Shown: positions 41,391-50,924, numbered from the stretch's first letter. The stretch is DNA of 64,000 nt from Aquibium sp. ELW1220 (GCF_030398385.1 NZ_JAOAOQ010000014.1:76606-140605), one strand, 5' to 3'. Numbers and translations are program-made. Notes: generated by a model from the sequence alone, not told the origin.

Positions 41391-42863
41391 CTACTTGATG
41401 TACCAAGCCCAGGGCCGTTCCGTCTCGTAGGCGGTGATCTGCTTGACCTCGAGATAGTTCGCCAGGCCCCAGCGGCCGAGCTCGCGGCCGATGCCGGACT
41501 GTTTATAGCCGCCCCAGGGTGCTTCGGTGAAGGTGGGCTGCGAGCAGTTGATCCAGACGATGCCGGCGCGGAAGGCGCGCGCGACGCGGTCGCAGCGCGC
41601 GCGATCCTTCGACATCACCGCGGCGGCCAGACCAAAACGGCTTTCGTTGGCCATCCGCACCGCGTCGGCCTCGTCCGCGAAGGGCTTCACGCAGACGACC
41701 GGCCCGAAGATCTCTTCGCGCCAGACGAAGGAGTCTTCGCTCATGTCGGTGAGGATCGTCGGCTCGAGGAAATAGCCGGTGTTCAGCCCGGCCGGACGGC
41801 GTCCGCCGCCCGCCACCGTGGCACCCTCCGCCGTGCCGCGCGCGATGGCGGCGAGCACCTTGTCGTACTGTCCCTTCGAGACGAGCGGGCCGAGCAGCGT
41901 TCCCTCCTCCATGCCGTCGCCGATGCGGATCTTCGACGCCTCGGCGACGAGGCGCTCCAGCAGCGCGGGGTAGAGGTTCTCCTCGACCAGCACGCGCGAG
42001 GTGGCAGAACAGACCTGGCCCTGGTTCCAGAAGATGCCGAACATGATCCATTCGACCGCTGCCTCGATGTCGGCATCGGCGAAGACGACGAAGGGCGACT
42101 TTCCGCCGAGTTCCAGCGACACCGCCTTGATGTCGCGCGCCGCCGCCATCATCACCTTCGAGCCGGTCGGCACGGAACCGGTGAAGGCGAGCTTGTCGAC
42201 GCCGGGGTGCTCGGTCAGCGGCTGGCCGGCATCGGGTCCGGTACCGGTGACGATGTTGAGCACGCCGGCCGGCAGGCCGGCCTCGGCCACGATCGCGCCG
42301 AGTTCGAGCGACGTCAGCGGCGTGAGCTCCGACGGCTTCAGCACCATCGTGCAGCCGGCCGCCAGCGCCGGTGCGACCTTCCAGGCTGCCATCAGAAGCG
42401 GATAGTTCCACGGCACGATGGCGCCGGCGACGCCGACCGGCTCGCGCACCACCGTCGTCGAGAAGCGGTCGTCGCCGAGCGGGATCGCCTCCTCCGCGTC
42501 GTCGAGCGCTTCAGCCAGACTCGCATAGAAGGAAAAACAGCCGGCGACGTCGCCGATGTCCCACAGCGCTTCCGGCAGCGGCTTGCCGTTGTCGCGCACT
42601 TCGATGCGGGCGAGTTCGTCCTGGCGCGCCGTCACGCCGTCTGCGATGCGGCGCAGGACGGCGGCGCGCTCGCGGCCCGACATCCGCGGCCACGGCCCCT
42701 CGTCAAAGGCCCTGCGCGCCGCCCTCACGGCGCGGTCGACGTCCTCGGCGGTCCCGGCCGGCGCATGGGCGAAGACCTCTTCGGTCGCCGGGTCGATCAC
42801 CGGGAAGCTGCCGCCCCGGGCAGGAGCCACCCATTCGCCATCAATGAAGAGCCCGTCTCGCAT
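41391..42863 (-). CDS. Aldehyde dehydrogenase (betaine-aldehyde/aminoaldehyde type)
   Basis: 490 aa from ATG 42863 with GAGGGGAAGG upstream; an ATG at 42884 would overlap the upstream stop by ATGA and add 7 residues. NAD(P)+ ALDH motifs: VGAIVPWNYPLLMAAWKVAPALAAGC, LAFTGSVPTGSKVM, LELGGKSP (general-base Glu) and NQGQVCSATSRVLVEE (nucleophile Cys), then EEIFGPVV and PWGGYKQSGIGRELG. Closest in style to betaine/4-aminobutyraldehyde dehydrogenases, which fits the polyamine-type transporter encoded nearby: amines are oxidised to aminoaldehydes and then to acids. Confidence 0.92.
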   Translation of the reverse strand: MRDGLFIDGEWVAPARGGSFPVIDPATEEVFAHAPAGTAEDVDRAVRAARRAFDEGPWPRMSGRERAAVLRRIADGVTARQDELARIEVRDNGKPLPEALWDIGDVAGCFSFYASLAEALDDAEEAIPLGDDRFSTTVVREPVGVAGAIVPWNYPLLMAAWKVAPALAAGCTMVLKPSELTPLTSLELGAIVAEAGLPAGVLNIVTGTGPDAGQPLTEHPGVDKLAFTGSVPTGSKVMMAAARDIKAVSLELGGKSPFVVFADADIEAAVEWIMFGIFWNQGQVCSATSRVLVEENLYPALLERLVAEASKIRIGDGMEEGTLLGPLVSKGQYDKVLAAIARGTAEGATVAGGGRRPAGLNTGYFLEPTILTDMSEDSFVWREEIFGPVVCVKPFADEADAVRMANESRFGLAAAVMSKDRARCDRVARAFRAGIVWINCSQPTFTEAPWGGYKQSGIGRELGRWGLANYLEVKQITAYETERPWAWYIK

Positions 42864-42880
42864 TGCCTTCCCCTCTTTCG

Positions 42881-44176
42881 TCATCCCGCAGCGCGGCGCG
42901 GCGCCTCGGCACGGTTCACCACGTTCAGAATCCCCTCGGCCGCACGCCTGGCGCCCCTGTGGGCCTTCATGCGGACGGCGTTCTGCTGCAGCCGGGCCCG
43001 CATCGCCTCGTCGAGGAGCAGCGAACGGATCGCGCCGGCAAGCTCTTCCGGCTCCCAGCGGTAGCGATCGAGCGACCGGCCGACACCGGTTTCGGCGGCA
43101 CGGCGGGCGTTGTCGTGGCCGTCCCAGCAATAGGGCATGACCAGAGACGGCACGCCGAAAGTGAGCGCCTCGCAGAAGGAATTGTTGCCGCCATGATGGA
43201 TGAAGAGGCTGGACTGAGCGACGACGGAGGGTTGCGGAAACCAGCTGCCGACATAGACGTTGTCGGGCACCGAGGAATATTGGTCGCTCCACGACCCGCC
43301 ATTGACGAGGAAGCGGCACGGCATGTCGGCGAAGACCTCGATCATGCGCTTCGTCATGCCGACATCCATCGCCCCCAGAGAGCCGAAGCTGGTCAGCACC
43401 AGCGGCCCTTCATTGTGGCTGGCGAAGCGCGGCGGCTGGTACTCCGCCTCCTGGCGCACGCAGCCGTCGAGGAAGACGAAGCGGTCGGGGTCGAGCGGCT
43501 CGGCGCGCGCGTGGCGGATGATCTCGGGCGCCAGCAGCATGTTGAGCCAGGGCGACGGGTCGAGGAAGCTTGGCGATGGAGGCGGCGCGAGCCCGCATTC
43601 GGCGAGGAAGGCGCAGAAGCGCTTGTGGGCGGGCGCCGTCACGGCCTCGTAGCGACGCGCGAAATCGTCCCAGCGACCGCGCTCCGCCAGGCCGAGGCCC
43701 GACAGGTAGGGCGGGACGTCGGGGTCCGGAAGCTCGGTCTCGGCGCAGGATATGACGCGGATCCAGGGCACGCCGGCATTGGCGACGGCGGGGAACATCA
43801 CGACGTTGTCGAGCACGATGCCGTCCGGCTTCAGGCTGGCGAGCAGCTGCCGCAATGGCGCCTCGACGGTGATCGCTGTGTCGACGATCGCGTCCCAGGT
43901 CGGCCCGACATAACTGTCGAGCTGGCGGTCGGGAGACTGACGGAACGCGTCCTGGTGGCGGGCGATGAAGCCCGTCCAGTCGGTGGCGTCGCCGGTGCCG
44001 CCGCCGAGCTGGTATTCGGGGAAGCCGTATTCGGAGAAGACACCGCTGAAGCCCGGATGGCAGATGAAGACCGGCCGCGCGCCCATGCGGCGCAGTTCCT
44101 GGGCGATGCCGACGCAGTTCAGCGCCGCGCCGAAGCTTGCTTCGGGAAACAGGGCGATGGTCTTGGCTGCGGTCAT
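42881..44176 (-). CDS. Glycosyltransferase, UDP-glycosyltransferase-like (GT1-type), copy 1
   Basis: 431 aa. Begins KTIALFPEASFGAALNCVGIAQELRRMGARPVF (GT-B N-terminal Rossmann strand). C-terminal half has PLVLTSFGSLGAMDVGMTKR, VYVGSWFPQPSVVAQSSLFIHHGGNNSFCEALTFGVPSLVMPYCWDGHDNARR (the HxGxxS/T-E donor-binding signature of GT1 enzymes). Transfers a sugar, probably from a nucleotide sugar, to a small acceptor; cytoplasmic. A paralogue with the same landmarks is at 49277-50560. Head of a two-gene unit with the ALDH, downstream of the GntR gene on the same strand. Confidence 0.9.
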   Translation of the reverse strand: MTAAKTIALFPEASFGAALNCVGIAQELRRMGARPVFICHPGFSGVFSEYGFPEYQLGGGTGDATDWTGFIARHQDAFRQSPDRQLDSYVGPTWDAIVDTAITVEAPLRQLLASLKPDGIVLDNVVMFPAVANAGVPWIRVISCAETELPDPDVPPYLSGLGLAERGRWDDFARRYEAVTAPAHKRFCAFLAECGLAPPPSPSFLDPSPWLNMLLAPEIIRHARAEPLDPDRFVFLDGCVRQEAEYQPPRFASHNEGPLVLTSFGSLGAMDVGMTKRMIEVFADMPCRFLVNGGSWSDQYSSVPDNVYVGSWFPQPSVVAQSSLFIHHGGNNSFCEALTFGVPSLVMPYCWDGHDNARRAAETGVGRSLDRYRWEPEELAGAIRSLLLDEAMRARLQQNAVRMKAHRGARRAAEGILNVVNRAEAPRRAAG

Positions 44177-44194
44177 GCGGGTCCCGGTCGTCTT

Positions 44195-45121
44195 TCAGCG
44201 CGCGACGATCTTGAAGGCCGATGGAACGCCACGGCCGGCCAGGCGCGGCCGCTGCGACTGCGAGAGCTGGATATGCACGCGCATCAGATCGGCGGCAAGG
44301 TTCATCTGGCCGCGCTCGATGTGCTCGAGCATCTGGAGATGCTCGACGTTCGACTGCATCAGCCGCCAGGTGGAGACATGGCCGGACGGCGCGGCGCGGC
44401 GGCGGCGATGGTGGTTCACCAGCGCCTCGGCCATGAAGGGATTGCCGCAGCTCTTGGCCACGAGAAGGTGGAAGTCGAAGTCGGTGCGATCGAAGAGCTT
44501 GCGGTTGAAGCTGTCCTCGTCCATCCGCCGCAGGGCCAGCATCGACTGGCGCAGCGACAGGATCGCGGTCGCGTCGCGCCGGAAGTCCGGCATGGTCAGC
44601 GCCAGCGGCTCGGTGGCGAGCCGGAACTCGTAGCTCGCCGCCGCCGCGTCCGAACTGATCGCGAACTGCTTGAGGAGCCATTGCTGGCCGGCGCCGCGTT
44701 CGGCGAGCCCGTCCTCGGAGAGCCTGAGCAGCGCGTTCTGCACCGCCAGGCGCCCTTCCCCATAGCGCCGCTGCAGCGCAGCGACCGTCTGCGCCTCCTC
44801 GATGCGCCCGGCAGCGAGGTCGCGCAGGATGGCGGCATGGACCTCGTCTTCCGCCTGTGCGCTCGGCTCCAGGTCGAGGCCGGGCACCATCGCCGGGTCG
44901 ATCGCGAAGCGATAGCCGCCCTCGGCGTCGGATGTGACGAGCCCCTGTTCGGCCAGCACCTGAAGCGCCTTGCGGACGGGCGTGCGTGAGACGTTGCAAA
45001 GCGTGGCGATCGACTGCTCGACGAGGCGCTCGCCGGACGCCATGCCGCGCTCGGTGGCGAGATTCAGTATTTTTTGCGCCAATTCGACATGTCGCCGATT
45101 GGGCTTTCCGGAGTCCGACAT
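44195..45121 (-). CDS. GntR family regulator with two wHTH-like segments
   Basis: 308 aa from ATG 45121. First winged helix at about 10-68: VELAQKILNLATERGMASGERLVEQSIATLCNVSRTPVRKALQVLAEQGLV. A second similar segment follows at about 90-150 (EDEVHAAILRDLAAGRIEEAQTVAALQRRYGEGRLAVQNALLRLSEDGLAERG), so the protein appears to carry two GntR-like wHTH units before a helical FCD-like ligand domain (HLLVAKSCGNPFMAEALVNHH). It is divergent from the polyamine-type binding-protein gene, 198 bp away, and is probably its regulator and that of the glycosyltransferase-ALDH pair downstream. Confidence 0.9.
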   Translation of the reverse strand: MSDSGKPNRRHVELAQKILNLATERGMASGERLVEQSIATLCNVSRTPVRKALQVLAEQGLVTSDAEGGYRFAIDPAMVPGLDLEPSAQAEDEVHAAILRDLAAGRIEEAQTVAALQRRYGEGRLAVQNALLRLSEDGLAERGAGQQWLLKQFAISSDAAAASYEFRLATEPLALTMPDFRRDATAILSLRQSMLALRRMDEDSFNRKLFDRTDFDFHLLVAKSCGNPFMAEALVNHHRRRRAAPSGHVSTWRLMQSNVEHLQMLEHIERGQMNLAADLMRVHIQLSQSQRPRLAGRGVPSAFKIVAR

Positions 45122-45319
45122 GACGGGCCCTTGCTCATCCCACACCCGGCAGAATGCGGCCTTGCGGCATCGATGGCAAGCGCAACGCCGGTCCGATGGA
45201 AAAAGATCGGGGACTGCATTTCCGCTATTGACGTATTTTTTTCGAAAACAATACACTCAGCACCTGACGGAAAGATCGCGGCAAGCGACGAGCGTTCACC
45301 CAGAGGCCGGAACACCAAC

Positions 45320-46402
45320 ATGAGGAGCAATTCCGTGACAGCGACCATAGGGTCCGTATCCAGGTGCTGGGCCGTGCGCCTGGCAACCGCCACAGCCATG
45401 CTTGGCGTCGCGCACAGCGCATCGGCAGCCGACCTCGTCATCTCGAACTGGGACGGCTACATGGCGCCCGACATCGCCGAAACCTTCAAGGCGGCGACCG
45501 GCCTCGAGGTCGAGATCGTCAACCATGCCACCAACGAAGAGATCATGGGCAAGCTCATGGCGAGCCAGGGCAAGGGCTACGACGTGGTCTTCGTCTCCTC
45601 GCCCTTCGCCGAGATCCTGAACAAGCAGGGGCTCCTGGCCGGGATCGACAAGGCCGCCGTGCCGAACCTCGCCAACCTCTATCCGGAGGCCGCGGCGCTC
45701 GCCTACGATCCCGGCACGAATTTCGCCGTGCCCTATGCCTGGGGCACGACCGGCCTGTGTTATCGCTCCGACCTCGTGGAAGGCACGCCCGACAGCTGGA
45801 TGGCGATGCTGAAGCCGGCGGACGCGCTGAAGGGCAAGATCACCATGCTGGCGACCGACCGCTGGCTGATGGGTGCTGGCCTGCTCGCCACCGGCGCGTC
45901 GGTCAACGAAAGCGACCCGGCCAGGATCGACGCGGCGAAGGACCTGCTGATCGAGGCCAAGAAGACCCTGCTCGCCTATGACGACACGACCTTCTATTCC
46001 AAGCTGGTCTCGGGCGAGGCCTCGCTCGTTCATGCGTGGGACGGCTGGTGCAACTACGGCATCGCCGAGAACGCCGAGATCAAGTTCGTCGTGCCGTCGG
46101 AAGGCTCGGACCTGTGGGTCGACACGATGGTCGTCATGAAGAACGGCGAGAACAGCGCCAATGCGATGACGTTCCTGAACTTCGTCCTCGACGCGAAGAA
46201 CCACGCCTGGGCGGCGGAGAACATTCTCTACAAGGTGCCGAACAAGGCGGCGATGGAGAGCCTCGATCCGGCGCTGGCTGAGCAGTATCCGAACATGGGC
46301 ATGACGCCCGCCGAACTCACCGGATACGAGTTGCTGCGCGATCTCGGCGACGCGCAGAAGCTCTATTCGCGCGCCGTGAGCGAGATCAAGGCCGCAAACT
46401 GA
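45320..46402 (+). CDS. Polyamine-type ABC transporter substrate-binding protein (PotD/PotF-like)
   Basis: 360 aa from ATG 45320. Signal peptide to about residue 36 (GVAHSASAADL). Mature part: VISNWDGYMAPDIAETFKAATGLEVEIVNHATNEEIMGKLMASQGKGYDVVFVSSPFAEIL, the spermidine/putrescine-binding opening, then NFAVPYAWGTTGLCYRSDLVEG and WDGWCNYGIAENAEIKFVVPSEGSDLWVDTMVV, where Trp and Asp residues line the amine site in this family. Delivers an amine or related cation to the permeases encoded next. Confidence 0.92.
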   Translation: MRSNSVTATIGSVSRCWAVRLATATAMLGVAHSASAADLVISNWDGYMAPDIAETFKAATGLEVEIVNHATNEEIMGKLMASQGKGYDVVFVSSPFAEILNKQGLLAGIDKAAVPNLANLYPEAAALAYDPGTNFAVPYAWGTTGLCYRSDLVEGTPDSWMAMLKPADALKGKITMLATDRWLMGAGLLATGASVNESDPARIDAAKDLLIEAKKTLLAYDDTTFYSKLVSGEASLVHAWDGWCNYGIAENAEIKFVVPSEGSDLWVDTMVVMKNGENSANAMTFLNFVLDAKNHAWAAENILYKVPNKAAMESLDPALAEQYPNMGMTPAELTGYELLRDLGDAQKLYSRAVSEIKAAN

Positions 46403-46551
46403 AGGAAAGGGCCGGAACGCCGGCCCCATCCCGACGAACCCGACGGGGAGCGCGCGCAGGCGCCCTCCCCGTCGCCCATCCCGAGCGGAACCTGCACGAC
46501 GGCCGCCGGCTCGTCCCCAGGCAGACCCGCCCCTGCGCAACAGGCTCTCCC
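46403..46551. other. Gap with two stem-loops between binding-protein and permease genes
   Basis: GGGCCGG AACG CCGGCCC at 46409-46426 and GACGGGGAG / CTCCCCGTC at 46442-46450 and 46465-46473. Hairpins at this place in ABC operons commonly lower expression of the permeases relative to the binding protein (by 3'-end protection or partial termination). Inferred. Confidence 0.55.
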
Positions 46552-47415
46552 TTGTCCTTCCAGGCCACACGACCGAACCTGCTCGCCGCGCCGGCCGTCG
46601 CCTGGCTGCTGGCGTTCATGGTCGCACCGTGCCTGCTGATCCTCGGCTATGCCTTCTTCGAGCGCGGGACCTGGGGCGGCGTGGTGTACACCTTCACGCT
46701 GGAGAATTTCGAGCGCGTCTTCGACCCGCTCTATGCGCGGATCTTCGTCAACTCGGCGCGGATCGCGGCCACCGTCACGCTGCTTGCCATCCTCGTCGCC
46801 TATCCGGCCGCCTATGCGATCAGCCGCGCGCCGAGATCGCGCCAGCCGATCCTGCTGTTCTTCGCCGTGCTGCCGTTCTGGAGCAACTACCTGATCCGCA
46901 CCTATGCCTGGATCGTGCTGCTCAACCGCGAGGGGCTGATCAACAACGTCCTGCGCTGGGGCGGCTACGAGGGCGAGCCGCTGTCGATGCTCTACAGCGA
47001 GGGAGCGGTGATCATCGGGCTCGTCTACAACTATTTGCCTTTCGTGATCCTGGCGATCTACTCCAGCCTGTCGCGGCTCGACATGAGCCTGGTGGAAGCG
47101 TCGCGCGACCTCGGCGCGGGGCCGATCCGCACCTTCCTGCGGGTCACGCTGCCGCTGACGCTGCCCGGCGTCGCGGCGGGCGGGGTCTTCGTCTTCGTTT
47201 TGTCGATCGGCAATTTCGTCACGCCCGCCCTGCTTGGCGGCGGGCGGTTCCAGATGATCGGCAACCTCGTCTACGACCAGTTCCTCACCGCCAACGACTG
47301 GCCCTTCGGCGCTGCTCTCGGCATGATCCTGATCGCCATCATGATCGCGCTGCTCACGCTCCAGGCCCGCGCCACCAACCGGGCCTCAGGCACCGTGCGG
47401 GAGGCGGAGCGATGA
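46552..47415 (+). CDS. Polyamine-type ABC permease (PotB-like)
   Basis: 287 aa if started at TTG 46552; the ribosome site is weak, and ATG 46618 would cut the first TM. Six TM segments. EAA loop: MSLVEASRDLGAGPIRTFLRVTLPLTLPGVAAG (residues about 179-211). FYLPFV-like NYLPFVILAIYSSL and NSARIAATVTLLAILVAYPAAYAISRAP are as in PotB. Overlaps the next permease gene by ATGA. Forms the heterodimer with the PotC-like protein. Confidence 0.92.
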   Translation: MSFQATRPNLLAAPAVAWLLAFMVAPCLLILGYAFFERGTWGGVVYTFTLENFERVFDPLYARIFVNSARIAATVTLLAILVAYPAAYAISRAPRSRQPILLFFAVLPFWSNYLIRTYAWIVLLNREGLINNVLRWGGYEGEPLSMLYSEGAVIIGLVYNYLPFVILAIYSSLSRLDMSLVEASRDLGAGPIRTFLRVTLPLTLPGVAAGGVFVFVLSIGNFVTPALLGGGRFQMIGNLVYDQFLTANDWPFGAALGMILIAIMIALLTLQARATNRASGTVREAER

Positions 47416-48200
47416 TGGGCTTCACGCGCCAGAACGCCGGCGGTCGCGCGACGCTGATCGTCGTCTTCGGCTTCCTCTATTTGCCGATCGTCGTGCTGGT
47501 CGGCCTGTCCTTCAATGAAGCGGGCCTGCCCACCGTCTGGTCCGGCTTCTCGACGAAATGGTACGGCGCGCTGCTCGGCAATTCCGACATCCTGGGTGCC
47601 GCCTGGAACACGCTGGTGGTCGCCGTCTTCGCGACCGTAATCGCAACGGTTCTGGGCACGCTGCTCGCCATCGGCATCGAGACGCGGCGTCGGGCGAGCA
47701 CCGGACTGGAAGCGCTGGTGTTCGCGCCGATGGTGATCCCCGACATCGTGCTCGCCGTGGCACTGCTCTCCTTCTTCTCGCGGCTCGACGTGACGCTCGG
47801 CCTGCACACGATCGTGCTCAGCCACGTCATCTTCGACCTCGCCTTCGTCTGCTCGATCGTGCGGGCGCGCCTGAAGCATTTCGACTATTCGATCGTCGAA
47901 GCCTCGCGCGATCTCGGCGCCTCGCCCTGGACGACCTTCTGGCGCGTCACCTTTCCGGTGCTGATGCCGGCGATCGTGGCCGGCGCGCTGCTGGCCTTCA
48001 CGCTGTCGATCGACGAGTTCATCATCGCCTTCTTCACCGCCGGCGCGGGGCGTTCGTCCATCACGCTGCCGATGCAGATCTATTCGATGATCCGGTTCGG
48101 CATCACGCCGGAAATCAACGCCCTCGCCACCATCGTCATGAGCGTCAGCGCCGCCGCGCTGCTCCTCTCGCAGTGGCTCAACAAAGACCAACTGCGATGA
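47412..48200 (+). CDS. Polyamine-type ABC permease (PotC-like)
   Basis: 262 aa from ATG 47412. Six TM segments, EAA loop YSIVEASRDLGASPWTTFWRVTFPVLMPAIVAGALLAFTLSIDEFIIAFF (residues about 155-205), which is diagnostic for PotC-type permeases. Start overlaps the previous gene and its end overlaps the ATPase gene by ATGA, so the three are translated together. Confidence 0.93.
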   Translation: MMGFTRQNAGGRATLIVVFGFLYLPIVVLVGLSFNEAGLPTVWSGFSTKWYGALLGNSDILGAAWNTLVVAVFATVIATVLGTLLAIGIETRRRASTGLEALVFAPMVIPDIVLAVALLSFFSRLDVTLGLHTIVLSHVIFDLAFVCSIVRARLKHFDYSIVEASRDLGASPWTTFWRVTFPVLMPAIVAGALLAFTLSIDEFIIAFFTAGAGRSSITLPMQIYSMIRFGITPEINALATIVMSVSAAALLLSQWLNKDQLR

Positions 48201-49258
48201 ACGACGCGCCGACCAACGACGATCCGATCCTCCGCATCGAGGCCCTGTCGAAGGACTTCGGGCCGGTGCGTGCCGTGGATGCGGTGTCGCTCGACATCCG
48301 CCGCAACGAATTCTTCGCGCTGCTTGGCCCGTCCGGCTGCGGCAAGTCCACGCTGCTGCGCATGCTCGCCGGCTTCGAGATGCCCTCCGGCGGGCGCATC
48401 CTGCTGGAAGGGGAAGACATTTCGGGCCTGAAGCCGGAGCGCAGGCCGGTCAACCTGATGTTCCAGTCCTACGCGCTCTTTCCGCACATGAGCGTGTTGC
48501 GGAACATCGCCTACGGGCTCGAGATGGAGCGGCTGCCGAGAGCCGAGATCCGCGCCCGCGTCGACGAGATCATGGCGGTGACCGACCTGACGGGCTTTGC
48601 CGACCGCAAGCCCGAACAACTGTCCGGCGGGCAGAAGCAGCGCGTCGCGCTCGCCCGCGCCCTGGTGAAGCGGCCGAAGGTGCTTCTGCTCGACGAGCCG
48701 CTCGGCGCGCTCGACAAGAAGCTGCGCGAGCGGATGCAGCTCGAACTCAAGCGCCTGCAGCACGATGTCGGCATCACCTTCATCGTGGTCACGCACGATC
48801 AGGAGGAAGCGCTCGTCATGGCCGACCGGATGGCGATCCTCAGGGACGGCAAATTGCTGCAGTGCGGCTCGCCGGAGACGGTCTACGAGAACCCGACGGA
48901 CCGGTTCGTCGCCAACTTCATCGGCGTGATGAACTTCATCGAGGGCCGGATCGGCGGCGACGGCCACTTCAGTGCGAAGAGCGTCCGGCTGCCGGTGCCG
49001 CACCTCGCCGCCGGACCGACCGCGCTGGCGATCCGCCCGGAGGACGTCGGCATCGAGCACGGCGGCGACGCCGGCATCCCCGGCCGCATCACCGACATAG
49101 CCTATAACGGGCTCGACCGCGTGCTGCACGTGGCCATCGACGCCAGCGCCACGCCGATCCAGGTGCGCGTGCCCGCACGCGTCGAGGCCGGCCATGCGAT
49201 CGGCGAGCCCATCCGCATCGCGATCGCGCCGGATCGCTGCAAGTTCTTTCCCGCCTGA
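48197..49258 (+). CDS. Polyamine-type ABC transporter ATPase (PotA-like)
   Basis: 353 aa from ATG 48197. Walker A LGPSGCGKSTLLRMLAG, Q loop FQSYALFPHMSVLRNIAYGL, signature LSGGQKQRVALARALVKRP, Walker B VLLLDEPLGALDKKLRERMQLELKRLQ, H loop VTHDQEEALVMADR, then a C-terminal TOBE domain (ALAIRPEDVGIEHGG). Length and regulatory domain fit PotA. Followed 18 nt later by a glycosyltransferase gene. Confidence 0.95.
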   Translation: MNDAPTNDDPILRIEALSKDFGPVRAVDAVSLDIRRNEFFALLGPSGCGKSTLLRMLAGFEMPSGGRILLEGEDISGLKPERRPVNLMFQSYALFPHMSVLRNIAYGLEMERLPRAEIRARVDEIMAVTDLTGFADRKPEQLSGGQKQRVALARALVKRPKVLLLDEPLGALDKKLRERMQLELKRLQHDVGITFIVVTHDQEEALVMADRMAILRDGKLLQCGSPETVYENPTDRFVANFIGVMNFIEGRIGGDGHFSAKSVRLPVPHLAAGPTALAIRPEDVGIEHGGDAGIPGRITDIAYNGLDRVLHVAIDASATPIQVRVPARVEAGHAIGEPIRIAIAPDRCKFFPA

Positions 49259-49276
49259 GCCGAAAGAGGAGACCTC

Positions 49277-50560
49277 ATGTCGAAGACCATCGCATTCTTT
49301 CCCGAAGCGGCCTTCGGGCCGGCGCTGAACTCCGTCGGCATCGCGCAGGCGGTGCAGGCGCTCGGCCACAAGGCCGTGTTCCTGTCAGATCCCGGTTTCG
49401 TCGCGGTCTACGAGGGCTACGGCTTCGAGGCGCATCCGGTGAACCTGTCGGCACCGATGCCGCCCGAGCAGATGGCGAAGTTCTGGGAGGACTTCATCAA
49501 CGGGCACATCCCGAACTTCCGCAAGAGCCCCTACGACCAGATCGACAATTACGTGAAGGACTGCTGGACGGCGATCGTCGACACCGCCAAATGGGCGCAG
49601 AAGGACCTTCCCGGCGTGCTGGACAGGATCCAGCCGGACCTGATCTGCGTCGACAACGTCATCCTGTTTCCGGCGATCAAGCAGTTTGGCAAGCCGTGGG
49701 TGCGGATCATCTCCTGCTCGGAAAACGAGATCGAGGATCCGAAGATCCCGCCGCATCTGTCGGGTTGCGGAGCGACGGACTTCGCCTGCCACGACGCCTA
49801 CCGCGCGCGCTTCAACGCGGTGATCAAGCCGATCCACGACGACTTCAACGCGTTCCTCGCCTCGACCGGGGAGGCGCCCTACCCGTTCGGCCAGTTCTTC
49901 GAGGCGTCGCCGACGATGAACCTGCTTCTTTATCCCGAGGCGGTGAAGTTCGAGCGCGAGCATCCGCTCGATCCGAAGCAGTTCCAGTATCTGGAAGGCT
50001 GCGTGCGCAGCGAGAAGCCCTACACGGTGCCGACCTTTGCCGAGAAGAACGACAAGCCGCTGGTCTACGTCTCCTTCGGCAGCCTGGGCGCCGGCGACAC
50101 CGAACTCCTGAAGCGCATCATCGCCACGATCGGCACCTTGCCCTACCGGGCGCTGGTCAATGTCGGCGACTACAAGGCAGGCTACGAGAACGTGCCGGGC
50201 AACGTGGTGATCGAGAGCTGGTTTCCGCAGCCATCGGTGATCCCGCAGGTGGATGCAGTGATCCACCACGGCGGCAACAACTCCTTCACCGAGTGCCTCT
50301 ATTTCGGCAAGCCGGCGATCATCATGCCCTATGTCTGGGACGGGCACGACAACGCCACGCGCGTCGACGAGACCGGCCACGGCTTCAAGATGCCGCGCTA
50401 CGACTGGACCGACGCCGACCTCGCGGCCAAGCTCGACGCCTGTATCAACGATGCCGCGATGGAGGCGAGGCTCGCCGCGACGTCGGCGCACATGCAGGCG
50501 CAGAACGGGCCGAAGAAGGCCGCCGGCATCCTCGACGGTATCCTGAAGGCGGGTGCGTGA
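49277..50560 (+). CDS. Glycosyltransferase, UDP-glycosyltransferase-like (GT1-type), copy 2
   Basis: 427 aa. Same landmarks as the enzyme at 42881-44176: KTIAFFPEAAFGPALNSVGIAQAVQALGHKAVF, VRIISCSENEIEDPKIPPHLSG, PLVYVSFGSLGAGDTELLKR, ESWFPQPSVIPQVDAVIHHGGNNSFTECLYFGKPAIIMPYVWDGHDNATR. Clearly a paralogue. Located within the transporter operon and coupled to a cupin gene downstream. Two such transferases bracketing one amine uptake system suggests that sugar transfer to, or removal from, the imported compound is part of the pathway. Confidence 0.9.
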   Translation: MSKTIAFFPEAAFGPALNSVGIAQAVQALGHKAVFLSDPGFVAVYEGYGFEAHPVNLSAPMPPEQMAKFWEDFINGHIPNFRKSPYDQIDNYVKDCWTAIVDTAKWAQKDLPGVLDRIQPDLICVDNVILFPAIKQFGKPWVRIISCSENEIEDPKIPPHLSGCGATDFACHDAYRARFNAVIKPIHDDFNAFLASTGEAPYPFGQFFEASPTMNLLLYPEAVKFEREHPLDPKQFQYLEGCVRSEKPYTVPTFAEKNDKPLVYVSFGSLGAGDTELLKRIIATIGTLPYRALVNVGDYKAGYENVPGNVVIESWFPQPSVIPQVDAVIHHGGNNSFTECLYFGKPAIIMPYVWDGHDNATRVDETGHGFKMPRYDWTDADLAAKLDACINDAAMEARLAATSAHMQAQNGPKKAAGILDGILKAGA

Positions 50561-50924
50561 CGTGGTCGAGACGCTGACATCATCCGCGCCGCATATCCGC
50601 GGCGCATCGACCTTCGACAATCTCGTCGACTGGGGCGTCCAGTCCGACGCGATCGAGGGCGTGTCGAGATCTTCGGGCCGGCTCCTGTTCAAGGGGCCGA
50701 ACAACCGGCCGGAGACCGGCATCTGGGTCTGCACGCCTGGGCGCTGGCGGCTGTCGATCCCGCGCGACGAGTTCTGCCACTTCGTCTCGGGCAAGGCGGT
50801 CTACCGCTCCGACGACGGCGAGACGATCGAGGTCGGCCCCGGCACGGCGGTGATGTTTCCCGCCGGCTGGACGGGCGAATGCACGGTCATCGAGACCATG
50901 CGCAACATCTACATGCTGGCCTGA
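50553..50924 (+). CDS. Cupin domain protein (EutQ/ureidoglycine-aminohydrolase-like) 1
   Basis: 123 aa from GTG 50553, overlapping the glycosyltransferase stop; GTG 50562 is an alternative. Cupin_3-like pattern: ETGIWVCTPGRWRLSIPRDEFCHFVSGKAVYRSDDGETIEVGPGTAVMFPAGWTGECTVIETMRNIYML (residues about 52-122). The few His ligands mean metal use is uncertain. Paralogue of the next gene. Small cupins in amine and purine catabolism can be hydrolases or lyases acting on an amino group, but here function is unproven. Confidence 0.85.
   Translation: MRDVVETLTSSAPHIRGASTFDNLVDWGVQSDAIEGVSRSSGRLLFKGPNNRPETGIWVCTPGRWRLSIPRDEFCHFVSGKAVYRSDDGETIEVGPGTAVMFPAGWTGECTVIETMRNIYMLA

Noticed and set aside
46427-46551. 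Small gene in the gap before the PotB-like permease
   Set aside because: Only short frames without a ribosome site; the gap is better explained by stem-loops.
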